A stretch of DNA of 64,000 nt from Bradyrhizobium vignae (lineage in GTDB: Bacteria; Pseudomonadota; Alphaproteobacteria; Rhizobiales; Xanthobacteraceae): assembly GCF_004114425.1 (NCBI RefSeq), contig NZ_RDQF01000009.1, positions 124,001-188,000 of the forward strand, read 5' to 3'. Shown here one piece after another: positions 59,825 through 64,000 of the stretch; within the stretch, counting starts at the first letter, position 1, and every line of letters starts with the position of its first letter. A model generated the notes under the pieces. The model was not told the DNA's origin, did not search any database, and saw nothing but the letters and a program-made list of their open reading frames with translations. The position numbers were made by a program, and so were the translations under genes.

Positions 59825-61090
59825 ATGAGGCGGGTCGTCGTCACGGGTCTCGGCATGGTCTCGCCACTCGGCTGTGGCGTCGAGCCGACCTGGAAGCGCA
59901 TCCTTAACGGCGAAAGCGGCGCGCGCAGGATCGAGAGCTTCGATGTCTCCGATCTTCAGACCAAGATCGCCTGCACGGTCGTGCGCGGCGACGGGTCGAA
60001 CGACAGCTTCAATCCCGACAAGTGGATGGAGCCGAAGGACCAGCGCAAGGTCGACGACTTCATCATCTTCGGCATGGCCGCGGCCGGCCAGGCGCTCGAC
60101 GATGCCAACTGGCATCCCGAGACCGAAGAGGACAAGTGTGCGACCGGCACCATGATCGGGTCCGGCATCGGCGGCCTCAACGGCATCGCCGATACCGCGA
60201 TCCTCTTGAAGGAGCGTGGGCCGCGCCGGGTGTCGCCGTTCTTCATTCCAGGCCGCCTGATCAATCTCGCCTCCGGCTACGTCTCGATCGCGCACGGGCT
60301 GAAGGGGCCGAACCATTCGGTGGTCACGGCCTGCTCGACCGGCGCGCACGCGGTCGGCGATGCCGCCCGCCTGATCGCACTCGGCGATGCCGACGTGATG
60401 GTCGCAGGCGGCGCCGAGTCGCCGATCAGCCGCATCGGCATTGCCGGCTTCAATGCCGCGCGTGCGCTCTCGACCGGTTTCAACGAGACGCCCGAGAAGG
60501 CCTCGCGTCCCTATGACAAGGACCGCGACGGCTTCGTGATGGGCGAGGGCGCCGGTGTCCTCGTGCTGGAAGAGCTCGAGCACGCCAGGCGCCGCGGCGC
60601 CAGGATCTATGCCGAGGTGATCGGCTACGGCCTCTCCGGCGATGCCTACCACATCACCTCGCCGTCGCCGGACGGCGATGGCGGCTTCCGCAGCATGTCG
60701 GCGGCGCTCAAGCGTGCCGGCCTGACGCCGTCCGATCTCGACTACATCAACGCGCACGGCACCTCGACACCGCTCGGCGACGAGATCGAGCTCGGTGCCG
60801 TCGAGCGCCTGCTCGGCAATGCCGCCTCCAAGGTTGCGATGTCCTCGACCAAGTCGTCGACCGGCCATCTCCTCGGCGCGGCCGGCGCGATCGAGGCGAT
60901 CTTCGCCATTCTCGCGATTCGCGATAATGTCGTGCCGCCGACGATCAATCTCGACAATCCCTCGGTCGAGACCGCGATCGATCTCGTGCCGCACAAGGCG
61001 AAGCAGCGTGAGGTCAACGTCGCGTTGTCGAACTCTTTTGGTTTTGGCGGTACCAATGCGTCGGTGATCGTCCGGCGCCTGGCCAGTTAG
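59825..61090 (+). CDS. fabF: 3-oxoacyl-ACP synthase II
   Basis: 421-residue condensing enzyme. Catalytic Cys in VTACSTGAHAVGDA, then His in NAHGTSTPLGD and STGHLLGAAGAIEA. Start MRRVVVTGLGMVSPLGCGVE. Elongates acyl-ACP with malonyl-ACP and helps set chain unsaturation. Lies 108 nt after acpP. A typical length of about 412; the small extra is a loop at 40-60. Confidence 0.95.
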   Translation: MRRVVVTGLGMVSPLGCGVEPTWKRILNGESGARRIESFDVSDLQTKIACTVVRGDGSNDSFNPDKWMEPKDQRKVDDFIIFGMAAAGQALDDANWHPETEEDKCATGTMIGSGIGGLNGIADTAILLKERGPRRVSPFFIPGRLINLASGYVSIAHGLKGPNHSVVTACSTGAHAVGDAARLIALGDADVMVAGGAESPISRIGIAGFNAARALSTGFNETPEKASRPYDKDRDGFVMGEGAGVLVLEELEHARRRGARIYAEVIGYGLSGDAYHITSPSPDGDGGFRSMSAALKRAGLTPSDLDYINAHGTSTPLGDEIELGAVERLLGNAASKVAMSSTKSSTGHLLGAAGAIEAIFAILAIRDNVVPPTINLDNPSVETAIDLVPHKAKQREVNVALSNSFGFGGTNASVIVRRLAS

Positions 61091-61216
61091 TTTGCGTTTG
61101 AGACGAATCCACCGTTTTGCCGTATTCGGCGATAGTCATGGACGTGGGCGCGTGCATTTTGGCAGGGCAAGCGATTGCCGGGCCGCGATTGAACCGGCAG
61201 GATTCAGGTTGTCTCA

Positions 61217-62491
61217 ATGAGTGAAAGGCCGCCCATTTCACCCCGGAGTCCGCGGGCCGCGCTCGAGCCCGAGCAGCTCCCGCCGCCGCCCAAGCGGTCG
61301 GACCGCGCGCGCAACCCGCTCGTGATCGTCGGCAATGCCATCATCACCCTTGTGCTGATCACCATGCTCGGCGCCGGCGGCATCTATTATTACGGCCGGC
61401 AGGTGCTCGAGGCGCCTGGACCGCTGAAAGAGGACAAGATCGTCAACATCCCGCAGCGTGCGGGCAAGCGCGACATCGCCGAGACGCTGAACCGGGAAGG
61501 CGTGACCGACCTCAATCCCTGGGTGTTCATCGCCAGCGTCGCCGCGTTGAAGGCGAGCTCGGACCTCAAGCCGGGTGAGTATTCGTTCCAGAAGAACGCG
61601 TCGCTGCGCGACGTGATCGCCACGATCGTCGAGGGCAAGGTGGTGCAGCATGCCGTCACGATTCCGGAGGGCCTGACCTCCGAGCAGATCGTGGCGCGGC
61701 TGACCGACAACGACATCTTCACCGGCAGCGTGCGCGAGCTGCCGCGCGAAGGTACGTTGTTGCCGGAGACCTACAAATTCCCGCGCGGCACCCCGCGCGA
61801 GCAGGTGATCCAGCGCATGCAGCAGGCGCACAAGCGTGTGCTCGCCGAGATCTGGGAGCGCCGCAATCAGGACGTTCCGGTCAAGACGCCGGAGCAGCTG
61901 GTCACGTTAGCATCCATCATCGAGAAGGAAACCGGCAAGCCCGATGAGCGCAGCCGCGTCGCCGCGGTGTTCGTCAACCGCCTGAAGCAGAGGATCAAGC
62001 TGCAGTCCGATCCCACGATCATCTACGGGCTCGTCGGCGGCAAGGGGACGCTGGGCCGGCCGATCAAGCGCAGCGAGATCACGCAGCCCTCGCCCTACAA
62101 CACCTATGTGATCGAGGGCCTACCGCCGGGTCCGATCTCCAATCCGGGCCGCGCTTCGCTGGAAGCCGCCGCCAACCCGGCCCGCACCCGCGACCTCTAT
62201 TTCGTCGCGGACGGCACCGGCGGGCACGCCTTCACCGAGACCTACGACGCGCACCAGAAGAACGTCGCCAAGCTGCGCGCGATGGAGAAGCAGATCCAGA
62301 ACGACACGGTCGAGCCGGCCGAGGACGCGCAGCCGCCGGCCACCGCCGCTCCCGGACCTGCCGACACACCGACTGCGACCACGCCGGCGCGGCCCAATCA
62401 GCAGAAGAAGCCGCCTGCGGCGCGCCCGGCCAATCCCGCACCGGCCCGGCAGGGCGCGGTCCAATCCTCGCCGCCGGTGGTCCAGCGCTAG
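61217..62491 (+). CDS. mltG: Endolytic murein transglycosylase
   Basis: 424 residues. Short cytoplasmic N-terminus, one transmembrane helix (NAIITLVLITMLGAGGIYY), then LysM-like region and MltG domain with catalytic Glu in LASIIEKETGKPDE. The tail after about residue 360 is Pro/Ala-rich. Trims nascent glycan strands. Follows fabF in many proteobacteria. Start ATG with little ribosome site; family N-terminus begins about here. Confidence 0.92.
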   Translation: MSERPPISPRSPRAALEPEQLPPPPKRSDRARNPLVIVGNAIITLVLITMLGAGGIYYYGRQVLEAPGPLKEDKIVNIPQRAGKRDIAETLNREGVTDLNPWVFIASVAALKASSDLKPGEYSFQKNASLRDVIATIVEGKVVQHAVTIPEGLTSEQIVARLTDNDIFTGSVRELPREGTLLPETYKFPRGTPREQVIQRMQQAHKRVLAEIWERRNQDVPVKTPEQLVTLASIIEKETGKPDERSRVAAVFVNRLKQRIKLQSDPTIIYGLVGGKGTLGRPIKRSEITQPSPYNTYVIEGLPPGPISNPGRASLEAAANPARTRDLYFVADGTGGHAFTETYDAHQKNVAKLRAMEKQIQNDTVEPAEDAQPPATAAPGPADTPTATTPARPNQQKKPPAARPANPAPARQGAVQSSPPVVQR

Positions 62492-62604
62492 GCTCGCGGA
62501 GCTTGCCTGCGGACATTGCGGATTCCACTTTCCGGCAAAATAGTCTTAAGATTCGCGTGGCTTGATGGCCTCACGAATCCCGAGTTCCTGGAGAATCTGA
62601 ACTG

Positions 62605-63492
62605 ATGGCGCTGTCGTCCATGACCGGCTTTGCCCGAAGCCACGGCGCGAGCGGGCCGTACACCTTCGAATGGGAATTGAAGTCGGTCAACGCCAAGGGC
62701 TTTGACTTGCGGGTGCGGCTGCCGCAGGGGTTCGACGAGCTCGAGGCTCATGCCAAGAAGCGCGCCGGCGAGCTGCTCTCGCGCGGCACCGTCTACGCCA
62801 ATCTCAACGTCAAGCGCACCAACGCTGCCGCCACGGTGCGCGTCAACGAGGACGTCCTCAACGCGGTCCTGAAGGCCGCCGCGCTGATTTCCGGCAAGGT
62901 CGACGCGGTGGCGCCGAGCATCGACGGCCTGCTCGCCATCAAGGGCGTCGTCGAGGTCGCCGAGCCCGAGGGTGACGAGGAAGAGGACAAGGCCGCGCGT
63001 GCCGCTGCAGCCGACGCCTTCGATAAGGCGCTCGCCGACCTCGTCGCGATGCGCAAGCGCGAGGGCACGTCGCTGGGGCAGATTCTGATCCAGCGCGTCG
63101 ACGAGATCGAGCAGCTGGCCAAGAAGGCCGAGGCCGCGCCCGGCCGCAAGCCGGAGGTGATCAAGGCCAAGCTCGCTGAGCAGATCGCTACGCTGCTCGA
63201 CACCACCGATCGTTTCGATTCCGATCGCCTGATGCAGGAGGCGATCCTGATCGCGACCAAGGCCGACATCCGCGAGGAGCTCGACCGCATTGCCTCGCAC
63301 ATCGCGCAGGCGCGCGAGTTGATCGGCAAGGGCGGCCCGATCGGGCGCAAGCTCGACTTCCTGGCGCAGGAGTTTCATCGCGAGGTCAACACCTGCTGCT
63401 CGAAGTCGAACGACATCGAGCTGACAAACACCGGGCTGGCCATGAAGAACGTGGTCGAGCAATTCCGCGAGCAGGTCCAGAATCTGGAGTGA
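62605..63492 (+). CDS. yicC: YicC/YloC family protein (RNA-linked)
   Basis: 295 residues. MTGFARSHGASGPYTFEWEL is the family start and the C-terminal DUF1732 part has EFHREVNTCCSKSNDIELTN. Members are endoribonucleases or help stability in other species; the role here is not known. GGAG before ATG. The gmk gene starts 3 nt after its stop, the usual yicC-gmk order. Confidence 0.93.
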   Translation: MALSSMTGFARSHGASGPYTFEWELKSVNAKGFDLRVRLPQGFDELEAHAKKRAGELLSRGTVYANLNVKRTNAAATVRVNEDVLNAVLKAAALISGKVDAVAPSIDGLLAIKGVVEVAEPEGDEEEDKAARAAAADAFDKALADLVAMRKREGTSLGQILIQRVDEIEQLAKKAEAAPGRKPEVIKAKLAEQIATLLDTTDRFDSDRLMQEAILIATKADIREELDRIASHIAQARELIGKGGPIGRKLDFLAQEFHREVNTCCSKSNDIELTNTGLAMKNVVEQFREQVQNLE

Positions 63493-63495
63493 TCG

Positions 63496-64000
63496 ATGGC
63501 GACGGGCGGTCACGGAACTGACGGTGTCGAGCGGCGCGGATTGATGTTCGTGCTGTCTTCGCCGTCGGGCGCGGGCAAGACGACGCTGTCGCGTCTCCTG
63601 ATGGAGCGGACGCCCGGCTTGAAAATGTCGGTCTCGGCGACGACGCGGCCGATGCGTCCCGGTGAGGTCAACGGCAAGGATTATTCGTTCGTCGACAAGG
63701 CGACGTTCGACGCGATGGCGAAGGCCGGCGAGCTCCTGGAATGGGCGACGGTATTCGACAATAGTTACGGCACGCCGCGCGGCCCCGTCGAGGCGGCGCT
63801 GTCGGCGGGACAGGACGTGCTGTTCGACATCGACTGGCAGGGCACGCAGCAGCTGCGCGAGAAGGCGCGTGCCGACGTCGTCAGCGTCTTCATCCTGCCA
63901 CCCTCGGCGGCCGATCTCGAGAAGCGCCTGCACTCGCGCGCGCAGGATTCCGACGAGGTGATCCGCAAGCGCATGAGCCGCGCCAGCCACGAGATGAGCC
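63496..64000 (+). CDS. gmk: Guanylate kinase (3' partial)
   Basis: 168 codons to the window edge. P-loop SPSGAGKTTLSR, then KMSVSATTRPMRPGEVNGKD, SYGTPRG and DIDWQGTQQL as GMP-site marks. ATG 63496 is 3 nt after the yicC stop. Converts GMP to GDP. The C-terminal part lies right of the window. Only the family ATP/GMP core is seen, but the call is firm. Confidence 0.95.
   Translation, partial: MATGGHGTDGVERRGLMFVLSSPSGAGKTTLSRLLMERTPGLKMSVSATTRPMRPGEVNGKDYSFVDKATFDAMAKAGELLEWATVFDNSYGTPRGPVEAALSAGQDVLFDIDWQGTQQLREKARADVVSVFILPPSAADLEKRLHSRAQDSDEVIRKRMSRASHEMS

Noticed and set aside
62488..63990. 500-codon open frame on the minus strand
   Set aside because: Shadow of yicC and gmk; composition is not protein-like and the plus-strand genes are certain.
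1..64000. Integrase, transposase, CRISPR array, rRNA or tRNA
   Set aside because: None was recognised on either strand; the interruptions of conserved gene order therefore lack a visible mobile-element cause.

Overview
The window looks like about 64 kb of chromosome from a high-GC alphaproteobacterium, most likely Bradyrhizobium or a close relative in the Nitrobacteraceae. The support is the codon use, the gene neighbourhoods (rpsF-rpsR-DUF2232-rplI, dnaB, alr, radA-cvpA-purF, and fabD-fabG-acpP-fabF-mltG-yicC-gmk) and several dispersed intergenic repeat families that I associate with Bradyrhizobium. I saw no rRNA, tRNA, CRISPR array, transposase, integrase or replication origin. The first gene (serine hydrolase) and the last gene (gmk) run off the ends.

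Layout. 1-6.4 kb is accessory sequence full of gene relics (ArsR, SNF2 helicase, LysR plus SDR, type I secretion ATPase) around intact genes for a serine hydrolase, an unusual peptide deformylase-like protein, an MFS transporter, a SnoaL-like protein and a MarR-GNAT fusion. 6.5-16.2 kb holds metabolic genes: acetolactate synthase-like, Lin0512, GNAT, a second serine hydrolase, DUF429, GST, TSUP, TetR, a CsaA-like tRNA-binding protein, an ArsC/Spx-like protein and a PAS-like protein. 16.5-21.2 kb is a complete branched-chain amino-acid-type ABC importer (livG-livF-livK-livH-livM). 21.3-23.4 kb carries a DUF47-pit phosphate transport pair behind a Pho box, then a guanidinium exporter (sugE/gdx) behind a guanidine-II riboswitch. 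23.5-33 kb has prfC, a secreted TonB/TolA-like protein, a GAF-TIR-like gene, a VUT family transporter, NnrU, an acyl-CoA synthetase, a YfgM-like TPR protein, a lipoprotein and der. 33-35.3 kb has an orphan livK paralogue and an SDR.

From 35.5 to 55.2 kb the minus strand carries a housekeeping backbone, rpsF-rpsR-DUF2232-rplI / dnaB-alr / radA-cvpA-purF. Two blocks of accessory genes interrupt it: 39.4-45.2 kb (sugar-binding-type protein plus GGDEF-EAL protein, TSUP, GFA, xth, a cysteine-rich peptide) and 48.4-52.6 kb (cyclopropane fatty acid synthase, cytochrome c-like protein, TetR plus thioesterase). Upstream of rpsF, a TetR-desaturase pair (55.5-57.3 kb) separates it from the divergent fatty-acid synthesis cluster (57.4-64 kb).

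Most notable observations: (i) a lower-GC, stand-alone GAF plus TIR-like (PF10137-type) gene at 26 kb, a candidate immune effector or nucleotide-sensing NADase that may be undescribed in this combination; (ii) a textbook guanidine-II riboswitch; (iii) a deformylase homologue lacking two of three metal ligands; (iv) a sugar-binding-type protein translationally coupled to a dual c-di-GMP enzyme; (v) several clear operator palindromes and four families of dispersed repeats. No multi-gene novel system is proven by the sequence alone.
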